A stretch of 64,000 bases of DNA from Eublepharis macularius (GCF_028583425.1 NC_072795.1:8393001-8457000), one strand, 5' to 3'. Numbered from the stretch's first letter, positions 44,020 through 55,502 are shown. Program-made: numbers and translations. The notes: generated by a model from the letters alone, not told the origin.

Positions 44020-45330
44020 TCACATTATTTCTATACTTATCTCGTTATTGGTAAAGATCTTAACTAAATCTTATCTTACTTAATATCTTTAAAACCCTTC
44101 AAAAGACCATAATTGTCCCTTAACATCCCATCTCTTTTCCATATTTTTTTTTATTTTTTCCAATCTTCCAAAAACATATTCGGATCTTGATCTTCCAAAT
44201 TTCTTGTTAACTTGTCCATTTCAGCCATGTACAACAATTTCCTTGTCCATTCTTCAATTTCAGGTATTTCTTCTTTCTTCCAGTACTGAGCATATAACAT
44301 TCATGTTGCTGCTATCATATAATATAACAATGTCTTATCATTTCTATTAACATCTTCTAAATGCAAAGATAATAACGTTTCTGGATTTTTAACAACATTA
44401 TACTGAAGTATCAAAGACATCTCAACACAAATTTTAGACCAAAAGTCTCTAGCCTTACGGCAAGTCCACCACATATGAAATAGAGAGCCTTCATGCTCCT
44501 TACATTTCCAACACTTATTAGATAGCTGTTTATTGGCTATGGCTAATTTTTTCAGTGTTAAATACCATCTATATATCATTTTATAGCCATTCTCTCTTAT
44601 ACTGGTACATATTGATATTTTTAACGTATTTTTCCACAATTGTTCCCACGCTTCCATTGTTATTTCATTATTACAATTTATTGTCCACTTTACCATCTGT
44701 ACCTTGACTGTTTCATCTTCTGTGAACCACTTCAATAACAATGTATACATTTTTGAAATCGTTTTAGTATTATCTCCCAACAAGAGTTCTTCAAATTCTG
44801 AGTTTTTAATTCTAAAACCTGTTTCCCTTTGGTCTGAGTCAAATAAATCTTTTATCTGTCTGTATTGTAACCAACCATACTTAAAAGGCAACTCCTCATT
44901 TGGTTTGAGCTTCAGCTCTTTATCTGCTACTTCTGTTAAGTCCTTGAGGGTAAGCCAATCTTTTCCCTTATACTCTAAGTTTGGGTTGATCACCTCAGCT
45001 GGTATAATCGACAGTGGTTTCTTCTGGTCAATATATTTTTTGTACTTTAGCCAAGTCAACAATAGATTCCTTCTCAAATAGTGGTGCTGGAACATTGCAT
45101 CCATCTTATACTTATCGTACCACATATATGCATGCCATCCAAAAAGCTTATTGTAGCCTTCCAAGGTTAACAAATTATGATTGGTTAAAGACACCCATTC
45201 TTTTAACCAGACTAAGCATATCGCTTCGTGGTAAAGACGAAGATCAGGTAACTGCATTCCACCTCTTTCCTTTGCATCACAAAGTACTTTCATCTTTACT
45301 CTGGGTTTCTTTCCTGCCCAACAAGTGGTT
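44020..45330 (-). mobile_element. L1 LINE, ORF2 C-terminal third, long open frame
   Basis: From about 45330 the minus strand reads WAGKKPRVKMKVLCDAKERG, GMQLPDLRLYHEAICLVWLK and, near the end, NKCWKCKEHEGSLFHMWWTC, the L1 ORF2 C-terminal zinc-knuckle-like block. The frame stays open for 330 codons to a TGA at 44301-44303. The same frame then continues MLYAQYWKKEEIPEIEEWTR to a TAA near 44157, so the TGA looks like a single substitution. 5'-truncated and relatively young. Confidence 0.85.
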
Positions 45331-45334
45331 GAAT

Positions 45335-46785
45335 TTCAGGGAGAAACGGGATAAAGAGGAATTAAACATTCCTCTGAACAAGGCTAGCTCTCAGACAGGT
45401 TGGAAGCCATCTCTAGTTCTTAATTATTTGGTAGAGTTTTTTTTTAATTTTCTGTATCAAATTTGGCATTTTGGATTTTTTCATTTTTCTCAGACCTTGG
45501 GTTACCTGGTTAATTTTGGGTTGGGTCTTTTCTCCTTCATTTTTCTCTTGTAGACCATTCAGTGCCCCATATAGTCTGACAACCAATCCAACAGCTTTGG
45601 AGAAGAAACTGCACTCATGTAAGCATACTCTGATTCATTTATCGACTACTGTTCACTCCTAGTTTTCATAAGCAGGAAATTTAGGGGCAAATGGGAAATG
45701 AAATGGAATCCCCATGGCCATCTTCCAAAATAATGATTCCCAACCCTATCCTCTGGGATTATTTCAAACTTCTTTCTTGATCTAAGTAGAGCAATAAAAT
45801 TCCCTATGATGTGCGGCAATGTGGCAGTAATATGAGCGTACATATTATCATGAATTATGTGCATATGTACGCATTATAGCATGTAATTTGTTTATTTTAT
45901 TATAGCACTCATGTAGAACTAATGCCCCATCATTAATTACAAACAACTTTCATAACTTTCCAGAGACAGGTGTGGTTCACTGGCCAGGCAGTGTTTTGTG
46001 CTTATGGCACATGAGGAAGGGGCTTAAGATATTTTATAGTCATAAACTGCCCTTTCTTTCAGGGCTTCAGGAAGCATGAGAAGAATCTACTTCGACTACC
46101 GGGAGCCCCTATTCAGGGCAACCACACGAGGTAGAATTTTTCACTCTCAAAATTCTTATCCTTACTTGCTGTAAAACTGTCAGGTTCCCCAAATATGAGT
46201 AAATTCATAGACAGTTGATCTCCTTTTCTTATTTACATACATATAACAATGAAAACTTTTATTTTTATGTGTATACTATAGCTTGGCTGTGACTTGATGG
46301 CACTTTCACCACCCCAACTTTTACTAAGTTCACATCGTTGTAAAAAAACCAACCCACTCATACAATAAAGCACTGTTGATATATTGCTTGTCATTGTTTT
46401 TGCTCTTGAAAATCACTTACTCCTAAGGCTGAGATCAGAGATTAAAGTTATTAATAAATGTGCTTCCTCTAAGAGAAGTGTAATTGTTCACCCCAGGCCT
46501 TCATGTTCATCATCAACATCTTTTTTTTTTTTTTTGCAATTCCACACCTTCCAAAAAATGAATACCACAGCTTTCTGAATTTGGGTCACACCAGATAGAT
46601 TAGAAAGCTTGACTACGTATATATTTCCAATCCTTCAGTTCCCTGCAAAGACAAACGAGATACAAAAAAAGTTACAGCTAAAGATCTGTTTAAAATGTAT
46701 TCCACTCAAAGAAAGCAATCTAGCTAAAATAGGGCTCTTCGTTTGGGAACAAAGGCAATAGAATGCAGATGTGAAAACGAGTATT
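45335..46785. other. Intergenic stretch without recognised features
   Basis: No exon or RNA gene seen. A T-run lies near 46520-46536. Confidence 0.4.
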
Positions 46786-46990
46786 ATTTATTTATTTATT
46801 TATTCAAATTTGTGCCCCACTTTCCCTGAAAGCAGTCTCAGAGCAGATAAAAACACTAAGCAAAACAAATAAAGATAAAAACAACAATATTAAACAAAAC
46901 CATCAATATTTTAGATTCAGATTTTAGATTCAGATTCAGAGGCAGACCCTGTGTCCTGGTCTATCAGATCATTCAACCAGTGTATGGAAT
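46786..46990 (-). mobile_element. LINE tail fragment, L2-like (weak)
   Basis: A (TTTA)n stretch at 46786-46805 precedes GTGCCCCACTTTCCCTGAAA then GCAGTCTCAGAGCAGATAAA, resembling other reversed LINE tails. Confidence 0.35.
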
Positions 46991-47139
46991 GGAGACCAGG
47001 AGGGTGAGCATGTGGTTTTTGTTTTTTTTGCTTTGCTTTCCATCACAATGCCACAATTTTTTTAGAAACTCTCCAAGAATTGATATAAAGCAGTAGAAGA
47101 GGAAGCCGACACTTGTTTTTCAGGGAGAGGAAGATATGA

Positions 47140-47282
47140 GCCATTTCACATGTCTTACTGGGTGCGCAAAATTGTGCAAAACTTCCGGAATGACGGTGTC
47201 TTGCTGGCGCGATTTCCCATCATGACTCCGGTTTGTGGCGCGATTTGCGATCCGCGTCCGGTAAGACGTGTGAAAACGGCCA
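47140..47282. mobile_element. Palindromic MITE, P2-like
   Basis: GCCATTTCACATGTCTTACT to AGACGTGTGAAAACGGC, with inverted CpG-rich arms (GGCGCGATTTCCCATC against GTTTGTGGCGCGATTTGC). Confidence 0.6.
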
Positions 47283-47719
47283 CTGGCATATGGAGAGGGG
47301 GGCCGGGACACACATGACCTTGACCAGTGTTGAAAATGTTTTTAATTAGTGTAAACACAGAGAATCACTCACATTTAAAATGTTATTAACCAGACATTGG
47401 TGGTGGAGTTTCTCTGCACGGGAACAGAGAGCCAAAGTGGAAGACAGTTGTGTGGGTATGTGAATTTCAACACTGAAATACAGTCAATATTGGAAGAACT
47501 TCATTGGTCCAGGTGGATTTCCAATGTAGAAATGGAGCCCAAAGTGGAATCATTTCTATAAGCAGTCAATGGAGGGAAGGAACTTTCCACTGCAGAAAAT
47601 GAGCTCCAAAATGGGAAGAATTCCATATTGCAGAGATGCACAACAGTATGTGTGGAAGGGGAAGCTTTCATATGCTGAAATGGAGCCCCAAGTTAGGAAG
47701 GAATTCATAAACCAGGAAC

Positions 47720-47778
47720 GTGTGTGTGTGTGTGTGTGTGTGTGAGTGTGAGAGAGAGAGACAGAGAGAGAGAGAGAG
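47720..47778. repeat. (GT)n then (GA)n compound microsatellite
   Basis: GTGTGT at 47720-47743 passes through a short GTGAGTGTGAGA into GAGAGA up to about 47778. Confidence 0.9.
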
Positions 47779-48265
47779 CTTTCCACTGCTTTCACACAGC
47801 AGTTATGCACAGCACCGGGAACTCTAAAGTCAAGATGAAAGGCATGGAATTGGCTTGTATGTAGCCATTTCCAGCTCTCATGTTTGGTTCACGTGACAGA
47901 CTGCCAGCCCTCAACAAGGAGGCAACTTTTTGAAAACTTTCTATTGGCAACAGGTGTGGATGAAAATGAGATGAAATTGACTGGCCCCTTCTATTTAGAT
48001 AGACAAGAGCAGTCAATCACAATGAAGTGGGATGGCAGGGGACAGGAAAGGGGGAAAGAGGGTGGAACACCCACAAATGGAATAAAGAACATGCATGGGG
48101 AAACAATGGCCCACAAAGTGGATTTTTTAAAAAAACAACTCATGGTATAAGCACTGCCAGAAAAGCCGCGGAAAAGCTGCATAGTGGCCAGAGTGACTGC
48201 TCATGGCAACAAATCTGGTGCAGACAGGCAGGGGGGGTTAATGCTGCAGTATGGGAACTGAACTG

Positions 48266-48742
48266 TTGAAATTGACCCATGCAGATTCAGCTGTAGTTCT
48301 GTACTACAGTTTTTGGAAGCAAAATTGACCCATGCAGATTCAGCTGTAGTTCTGTACTACAGTTTCTGAAAGCAAAGTTGACCCATGCAGATTCAGCTGT
48401 AGTTCTGTACTACAGTTTTTGGAAGTGAAATTGACCCATGCAGATTAGGCTGTAGTTCTGTACTACAGTTTTTGGAAGTGAAATTGACCCATGCAGATTC
48501 AGCTGTAGTTCCGTACTACAGTTTTTGGAAGTGAAATTGACCCGTGCAGATTCAGCTGTAGTTCCGTACTACAGTTTTTGGAAGTGAAATTGACCCGTGC
48601 AGATTCAGCTGTAGTTCCGTACTACAGTTTTTGGAAGTGAAATTGACCCGTGCAGATTCAGCTGTAGTTCCGTACTACAGTTTTTGGAAGTGAAATTGAC
48701 CCGTGCAGATTCGGCTGTAGTTCCGTACTACAGTTTTTGGAA
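48266..48742 (+). repeat. 53-bp minisatellite, nine tandem copies with internal hairpin
   Basis: TTGACCC recurs at 48272, 48325, 48378, 48431, 48484, 48537, 48590, 48643 and 48696, always 53 bp apart. Each unit contains CTGTAGT, a 5-base loop and ACTACAG, a perfect 7-bp hairpin. The first five units read CCCATGC and the last four CCCGTGC; TTCTGT changes to TTCCGT from the fifth unit on. Confidence 0.95.
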
Positions 48743-49195
48743 GCATTTTACTAATTAAACCTCAGTGCTCTGTAATTACATCTCCAAGAAGGCATTTGTA
48801 ATTACTGCTTATGCAATGTCAATGTAAAACCTGCCTTGGAGTTCTGGCAGTTAAGTTTGATTATAAAAGCATTCACATTTCCAAAGGTAGTAAGCCTCCA
48901 ATCTTGCTGTTTATTACAGCATTTAAACTACATTAGAGCTATGATTTCTTCCTCATGCTGTTCCTCTGAGTACCTCCAGAGAAGTAAAGAGATATGTTAG
49001 GATTGCTTAAACAGGTTTATTAAAAGACTTCTGCAGAAGTATTCCAAATCTGATCTTATATTTATTTTTTTCTATGTCATCAGCGATTATACTGCTAGGT
49101 TCTTCCGACACTAAACTTACTTCCTCCTCTAAAGCCTCTCCTACAATTCCTTCAGCGTTCGTTACCAGAACTGATCTCCTTGCAATAAAATGATT

Positions 49196-50440
49196 TGTGG
49201 GGGAATTAGCTAGCAAGGAGAATGGCTATGCAAGAGGCCGGTAACCGCAAGGATCTGTCACCAGTTTCTACCGGGTCCCTTCCCAAGATAGCAAACGAGA
49301 CTGGTTCTTAAGGTTCAACAATAACTTTTATTAAGAACAAAATGACATGCACTTACACTCAGAATTACGGGGTAAAAATACTCACACACACACACAGAGT
49401 CCTAGGAAGCTTAGTCAGAAATTGGGAATAGAGAAAGAGGGAGCAAATATATCTACCTATCCTGAAGAGGGGTCCAGTCCGTGGGAAAAGAGAGTAGCGT
49501 TGAACGGCCAGCATCCTCGGCCAAGAGAGCAAGAGGCTTGGGTAAACCTCAAGGGAACAGTGCTTATAGATCCAGAAGCGTGTAGGATGAGAGAGAGGCT
49601 TAGGGAAGTGACCCTAAGGGTGCAGCGCTTGGAATCAGGAAGATTGCACAATTTGAATGAGGCCAGGGCTCTACCTTTATAGGTAAAATGTGCCCTGAGG
49701 TGGAAGAGCCCACTCGCCATCAGAACAAAGGCTCCAATGGTCGGTTCCTGGGTTTGACAAAAGGTTTGAGTACCTTGATTGGTAGCTGCCGGGGTGTGTG
49801 AAAGCAAATGCAAAACATGTTCTAGCATTGTACAAAAGGGATAGTTTGTTAGTGAATTCCACCGGAGCTAAGTTGATGGATTTTAGGTGGGGACTGTACT
49901 TTCCCAGGAACTGCTGTATATACTTATGAATGTCATTTGATTAGCTCCTCAATCGAGGACAGGAGATCTCATCATGGAAGAAGGGAAAGGAATATGTTAA
50001 GTGGGGATGACTCTGCAAGACCTTTGTTGCACTGGGCACCTTTGGGGCTGGAAGGATAGTAAATCCAATCGCCTCTCAATCACTCCACATTCCTGTGCAG
50101 CATTCTATGCATGCCAGGTTATCCTGGGTGGGACTCAGGGGTCTTCTGGTGGCAATACCGCAGCCATTTTAACTCCAGAGGCCTGAACATCTTTAATATC
50201 ACAAGCAGCCATATCCAGAACTGCTTATTAAAATGACGGAGGCCGGGCGGACCGCTTACAAGTTCTCTTCCTCCACTAGCAGTTCTTCTAGAACAACAGA
50301 TCTTTCATCATGATCTTCAACCATCTCAACCAAATCCTCACCATATTCTTCCTGTTCTTCCAGCTCCTCTAAGAAGACTTCTTTGGATCCTTCATTAGAG
50401 TTCTCTGGAAGGCATCTGAAGTCTCTGAGGAGGCTACACT
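49196..50440 (-). mobile_element. Candidate LTR with adjoining internal fragment (fossil)
   Basis: A minus-strand LTR-like block at 49196-50260 has TG/CA ends and an AATAAA signal. Next to it (about 50262-50440) lie a purine-rich tract and a short acidic coding-like stretch, which fits a 3' LTR with the end of its internal part. No target duplication found. Family unknown; broken. Confidence 0.4.
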
Positions 50441-50469
50441 GCTATAGTCTTAAAATGTTTCCCTTGTTG

Positions 50470-51002
50470 GTGCAGAATGCTACAGCTTGATTATGATCAG
50501 GAGCTAAATGGAGCATGCATTTCACTCCTACTCTACAGTCACCCCATTGGCTGCCCATCAGATACTGGACTCAGTTCAAACTTTTGGCTCTTGCATGCAA
50601 AGCTCTTTATTGCCTTGATCCCTTATAAGATCACCTCTCTACTTCTGCTCTGTCATAGCAGCTTAACTCATCTGAACAGGGCCTTCTACAGATACCAAAT
50701 AGGCAAAGTCAATGGCTGCCCATGCAGGTGCATTGTTTATAATGGCTCCTACCTTATGGAATGGCCTAACTGAAGAGGTCAGGAGCGCTCCCACTCTCCT
50801 GGATTTCCACAAACTATGCAAAATGGAATTATTCAAGAGGGTTGTGCTGTAGGGCCATTCTATTAGGAGATGGGCTGGTAAAAGGATAGGGACTGTAGAC
50901 TATACTACTACTGTCTGTTGCTGTAAGCATGCTCCTACTGGGTAGTTTCTGTGTCATTTAAATATTTCATGTCAAATTGTCTATGTTTTATGAAAGAGGA
51001 TT
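50470..51002 (+). mobile_element. L2/CR1-like LINE 3' part, first half
   Basis: GGTGCAGAATGCTACAGCTTG, CCTTATGGAATGGCC and GGGACTGTAGACTATACTAC match the copy at 31850. Its tail probably continues at 52915-53102 after about 1.9 kb of inserted DNA. Confidence 0.6.
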
Positions 51003-51179
51003 TACCTGTATCCCAATTTTGGAACACCCCCGGTATCTGGAATCAGCACCCCAAGAACTTAACAAGGCAAGAAATATTGGCAAAGGTATTAAGAGTTTAT
51101 TGGGGCAGAGTGCCCAAATAAACTGATGCACCACAGATGTCTCTGATAGTGCAGGCCAGGCAGGGCATGCTCACTATCT

Positions 51180-51186
51180 TATATAC

Positions 51187-51230
<44 letters not shown>

Positions 51231-51610
51231 GGTCATCATATTAATATTGATATTAATATCATTAATAATAATTGTTATTGTTATTGTTATTGTTATTGTT
51301 ATTGTTATTGTTATTGTTATTGTTATTGTTATTGTTAATAATAATAATAAACAGATACATTAAAACCACAATCATCAGTACATATATACAATCAAAGTCC
51401 CAAGATGGCAGCCCCCTCCACTCTTTCCCAATTAAAGTGTAAGCAAGGTGGAGAAAAGAGGGTACAAACTGGTGTCACCACGGTGACTACGCATATGGGG
51501 GCAGATGATTATGTAGGCCCTCCTTGATGGGAGACCAGCAGGGAGGCATTTCTAGAAACCTCAGACTGGCCTCAGCTGTACGCCTGGCAAAACATCTCTG
51601 TTTTACAGGC
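51180..51610 (-). mobile_element. L2-like LINE, tail side (split copy)
   Basis: The end (CCTCAGCTGTACGCCTGGCA, CATCTCTGTTTTACAGGCC) matches the ORF2 C terminus of the copies at 15388 and 63610. It continues at 52286 after a GC-rich MITE. Confidence 0.6.
51188..51350. repeat. (ATT)n and (TTATTG)n microsatellites
   Basis: About 14 ATT units near 51188-51230 are followed, after a short AT-rich gap, by about 12 TTATTG units to 51335 and an (AAT)n end. Confidence 0.95.
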
Positions 51611-52285
51611 CTGTCCAGCGCCAGATCCAGATTTTTACTGCCTCGCGCTGCATGATGACGTCACTTTGGTGATGTCATCACGCAGGGCAGACGGAGGCAG
51701 CGTGTGGGGCTGAGAAGCCGCCCGCCCCATTCGCCTCCCCGCAGGCGAATGGCGCGGGTGGCCTTGCAGCCCCCCGCACTGCTTTTGCCTGCTCCGCAGG
51801 ACAGGGGGCAGCCGGCTTGCCACGCACCCCCTGCCCTCCAGGGCAGGTGAAAGCAGCGCAGGGGCTGCGAGGCCGCCCGCGCCATTCGCCTCCCCGCATG
51901 ACAGGGGGCGGCTGGCTTGCCGGGCATCCCCTGCCCTTCAAGGCAAGAGGCAGTGCGGCTCCCCGCGCTGCTTTCGCCTGCGCCACAGTACAGGGGGCAG
52001 CCAGGGGGCTGCAAGGCTGCCCGCGCTATTCGCCTCCCTGCAGGTGAATGGTGCAGGCGGCCTCACAGCCCCCCACACTGCTTTTGCCTGCCCCTCAGGA
52101 CAGGGGGTGGCTGGCTTGCCGCGCACCCCCTGCCCTGCAGGGCAGGCAAAAGGCAGCACGGGGGTTGCGAGGCTGCCCGCACTGTCGCCTGTGCGCTCTG
52201 GCAGCTGGGAGCTGCTCCCAGCGCCCCCTCCCTGGCGGCGCCGGGGGCAGACTACCCCCCCTGCCGCCCCGTAGATCCGGCCCTG
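51611..52285. mobile_element. GC-rich MITE with internal direct repeats
   Basis: Rough inverted termini CAGCGCCAGATCCAG and TAGATCCGGCCCTG lie in an otherwise continuous L2 copy. Two GC-rich blocks of about 150 bp (51735-51890, 52043-52187) repeat with a period near 308 bp, and each contains a shorter palindrome. CpG density is high. Confidence 0.6.
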
Positions 52286-52410
52286 GGCCCGCCAGAAGGA
52301 TATGAGGTCTTGGTGGGCCCAAGTATCCTCCGACAGAGAGTTCCACCAGGTTGGGGCCTGGACTGAAAAGGCCCTGGCCTTGATCGAGGCCAGCCGAACC
52401 TCCCTTCTTA
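52286..52410 (-). mobile_element. L2-like LINE, second part of split copy
   Basis: Minus strand encodes KARAFSVQAPTWWNSLSEDT and then WAHQDLISFWRA, the same ORF2 end as at 15388. Confidence 0.7.
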
Positions 52411-52717
52411 AAAACAAATCATCAGAAATAGGACTCTCAAGTTACTTCTATAGGAATGTAAACACATCTATTCAAAAATAATTAAAAAGACTGACAGAAA
52501 GCAAGGCTCTGTTAAATGTTACATTTGACACTCTTACGGCACCCCTTGTTATCATTTTGCAAACCAACAGGGGTACATTCAAGAGACAATACTGGGGAAT
52601 CAAAGTCACAACATCTGCACAGTTTCGAAGTCATCTCCTTTTATAAATCGTAGCACTCCAGGTCATCCCTCTCTCCCACTATCTCCCGCTGAATTGCTAA
52701 TTCTGCAAGGCCATTAT

Positions 52718-52798
52718 ATGTAGGTGAAGCTGCCCTGAGCCCATCTGTGGGGAGGGCGGGGTATAAATCGAATCAAATAAATGAATAATAAATAAAGG
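52718..52798 (+). mobile_element. L2-like tail fragment
   Basis: GCTGCCCTGAGCCCATCTGT then GGGGAGGGCGGGGTATAAAT and AATAAA repeats. Confidence 0.65.
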
Positions 52799-52914
52799 AA
52801 GGGAGGCAGCTCAGACTCATCCCAGCATGATTTAGGAGAGCCAAAGTCTGCCTGAACCTAAAGGTTGAAAGACTCCATTTAAACTATAAATGCAGGTAAA
52901 AGATACTCTTTAAC

Positions 52915-53102
52915 ATTTTGTTCCAGCATTGCTTTCAGCTCTGTATTGAATTTCTGCTCGTTTTTTCAAGTTTCTGCAATCCATACCCTATTGCAATGTT
53001 TATAGAATGTCTCCCAACCATTGATCGGATTGATTTACACTATGTAATCCGCCTTGAGCGTCAGTGAGAAAGGCGGATTATAAGTAATATAAATAAAAAA
53101 AA
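52915..53102 (+). mobile_element. L2/CR1-like LINE tail (second half of copy at 50470)
   Basis: TTTCTGCAATCCATACCC and CCGCCTTGAGCGTCAGTGAG with AAGGCGGATTATAAGTAATA match the tail at 33030-33125. Confidence 0.6.
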
Positions 53103-53441
53103 CATATCTTAGGGTCACATTATCCCATTTGGAGGAAATGAATCACCCCCCAAATTCACACACATTCATTGCCAGAATTTTGATCAGTTCCTGTCCAGAC
53201 CCAGCATGCTGAATTAGTGTGTGCTAGAGAGTCTGTAGCTCCAAGATAGTTTGGACATGTGCTGCGTGCAGATTTAGCTTGGCTCTGGTTTCCTTTTCAC
53301 ATTATGTTGATGTGCACACATATATCACAAAAAGTGAACTAAAACAGAATAGAAGCTGAGGCACAGATAGCAATACGGAGCGTGCATTTACACACTGAAA
53401 ATATCATCATGCTTGGACTGACCCACAGCTGTAATACAGTG

Positions 53442-53502
53442 AAGAAGAAGAAGAAGAAGAAGAAGAAGAAGAAGAAGAAGAAGAAGAAGAAGAAGAAGAA
53501 GA
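53442..53502. repeat. (GAA)n microsatellite
   Basis: About 20 GAA units without interruption. Long purine tracts of this kind can form triplex DNA. Confidence 0.95.
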
Positions 53503-54001
53503 GAGAACTGGCACAGTGGGATAAATAATTTTAATTCAGAGTTGAGTTCTTTCTGTGTAATAATCTGTAAAATATTATAATCTGAACAGTTCTCACTGCA
53601 ATAGCAGGAGCAAAGCTCCCAACTGCACAGAAATTCAGGCATGCAAAGTTATCCTTATGGAATTGCCATGGGTTCATGACAGCATGAAGAAGGCAGAAAA
53701 GTGGAAAACTCAGCAGAAATAAAGGGATTGATTTTGTGAATCCCTAATCCATGCATAATCCAGAATCAGATGGGAAGAGATTTCCAGAATATATGTCACA
53801 CAAAATTGGCTCGGCACTAGCCGAGGGCAGGGTTATACAGGCCTCTGATATTAAACTCTCTTCCCATTAATTATTTGAATGACACGTATTGGAATGAACC
53901 AACTTGATTATGTCTTGTGATACTATGTCCAGAGAACCACATTCCTACACCACTCGGTTATGATGTCAGAAGACTTGTTTATTCATCTTTAATAAGCAGA
54001 A

Positions 54002-54009
54002 TATATAAA
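54002..54009 (+). promoter_or_regulatory. TATA box of the second CYP2 gene
   Basis: TATATAAA lies 131 bp upstream of the preferred ATG. A start site about 30 bp further on would give a 5' UTR of roughly 100 bp. The position and match to the consensus suggest a working promoter, which argues mildly against an orphan exon. Confidence 0.5.
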
Positions 54010-54139
54010 AGGGTGTCAATGAAAGAACAGAGGGCAGTGTCAGCCTCTATGAGGAAAGCCAAAGCCGTTGGAGGAAGAATACTTGTTGCATCTCGGTGTA
54101 TTAGGCAGGTACAAAAACGGAGAAAGAGAAGGCCAGACA

Positions 54140-54292
54140 ATGTTGATTTCTATAACAACGTTCCTTCTGATTATACGCTTTTGGAAATGGCTCCGGTTAC
54201 GGAAGTCCTACCCCCCTGGACCTCTTCGTCTACCTATCGTTGGAGGCATGTGGCGGTTCGGAATCATGATTTCTAAAGATACTTTCATTAAG
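54140..54292 (+). CDS. CYP2: CYP2 paralogue, exon 1
   Basis: From ATG at 54140, 51 codons read MLISITTFLLIIRF, then KWLRLRKSYPPGPLRLPIVG and GMWRFGIMISKDTFIK. They end on a codon boundary at donor GTATGT (54293). This is the layout of a CYP2 exon 1: short hydrophobic ER anchor, basic stop-transfer residues, PPGP hinge, then LP-I-x-G. The phase fits a CYP2 exon 2 that starts as the one at 289 does. An upstream in-frame ATG at 54068 would add 24 hydrophilic residues before the anchor, so 54140 is preferred. I find no matching exon 2 before 64000. It is either the first exon of the next gene of a cluster with a first intron over 9.7 kb, or an orphan exon. Confidence 0.82.
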
Positions 54293-54344
54293 GTATGTTT
54301 TCCTAAATAATGTTCCCTGGAGGGTGCTCTATACAGACAATAAA

Positions 54345-54785
54345 CATCTACTGGTGGTCCCTAGCCCCAAATATATTCGCCCTTTCAGCTCTGGCACCAG
54401 CTTGGTAGAACTGTCTGTCTGTGGAAACTACAGCCCAGTGGGACCCTGTTATCATTTCACCAAGCCTGTAAGACAGAGATGTTCTACTAGGCCTATGATA
54501 GTCAAGGAGGGCGAATTTTCCTGCTGGCCCTGTTTGGGGGGGGGGCGGCAAACTGCTCCCCCTGCTATCCAGTTAAAAAGCATGCCATGCTGCCCCACAG
54601 GATCTGAACGTTTGGGGGTGACCCAGTATTGAGTGCTGTGCCTTGAACCGTTTTACCTTAATTGCCATTTTTGTTTTAGCTTATATTGCGGTTGTTTTAT
54701 TACGATGTTGTTATTCTCTCTGAGCCCGCTTGTGGGGAGAGTGGGTTACAAATTCAATAAATAAATAAATAAATACGTGAAAATA
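54345..54785 (+). mobile_element. L2-like LINE 3' end in intron 1 of the second CYP2 gene
   Basis: Degraded ORF2 end (CTCTGGCACCAGCTTGGTAG, CACCAAGCCTGTAAGACAGA) and a tail GAGCCCGCTTGTGGGGAGAG with (AATA)n. Confidence 0.65.
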
Positions 54786-55134
54786 AATATATAGTTGATC
54801 AGGCAAGGAGAGAGAGGAGCGAAGGGCATTTTCAATCATTTTCTTCCTATGGTGAAAATAGGTTGCTCACTTGGTATTTCTTCCAATAGTCACCCGTGCA
54901 GTGAAACAACGGGGCCCTGAATTTGGGAGCATTCTAGAGTTTCTAGAGCAGGTATTCTGATTCTTTATCTCAAGGAGACATCTGTGCATGCCCCAAAGGG
55001 AGGGGAGATTGTCTCCCTGATTAGTTTCTTTATGATCATGCTGGCAAAGGATGGAAGGACGCTTACAGCAGGGGAGGGGCGATGAATTATTTGACTGTAC
55101 CAAATGACCATTCAAAGACCATCAATAACAGATA

Positions 55135-55290
55135 GAATTATAGAATCATAGAGTTGGAAGGGGCATCCAGGGGCATCTAGTCCATCCCCCTATACAATGC
55201 AGAAAATTTACAACTACTTCTTCCCCCACTCCCAGTCACCCCTGTTCCATGCCCAGAAAATGGCAAAATAGATAAATGACCTGTTCTTCT
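55135..55290 (-). mobile_element. CR1-type LINE tail fragment
   Basis: GAATCATAGAGTTGGAAGGG and GCATCTAGTCCATCCCCCTA. Reverse of the segment at 3185. Confidence 0.55.
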
Positions 55291-55502
55291 TTTCATAGCA
55301 TCTACGTAGTCCAGCATGTTGTTACATACCTGATAGGGGATATAGGCCACCTTAGAAAAATGGGCTTTGAGGAGCCATTATTTCAAAGGCAGAGAAGGGT
55401 AGGACATTCTAAAACTGCTTAAGTCTGGTTGAGTTAAATCAAATTTCACCATCTGAAACCTTCTAGATTTTGTGAAGAAATTAATACCTCTGAGATCGAG
55501 AT

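Noticed and set aside
44301-45293. 330-codon open frame as a host gene
   Set aside because: Its sequence (GGMQLPDLRLYHEA, CWKCKEHEGSLFHMWW) is the C-terminal part of an L1 ORF2.
48266-48742. CRISPR-like array
   Set aside because: The whole 53-bp unit repeats, without unique spacers, and the context is a vertebrate genome.
51917-52417. Overlapping 149- and 159-codon open frames on opposite strands
   Set aside because: They lie in a GC-rich MITE and a reversed LINE; low stop density follows from base composition.
53864-53880. HNF1-like site upstream of the second CYP2 TATA box
   Set aside because: ATTAATTATTTGA only partly fits the HNF1 consensus and AT-rich chance matches are common.
53917-54276. 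119-codon open frame over the second CYP2 exon 1
   Set aside because: It is in a different frame from the MLISITTFLL...PPGP exon, which alone shows family motifs and a phase-correct donor.
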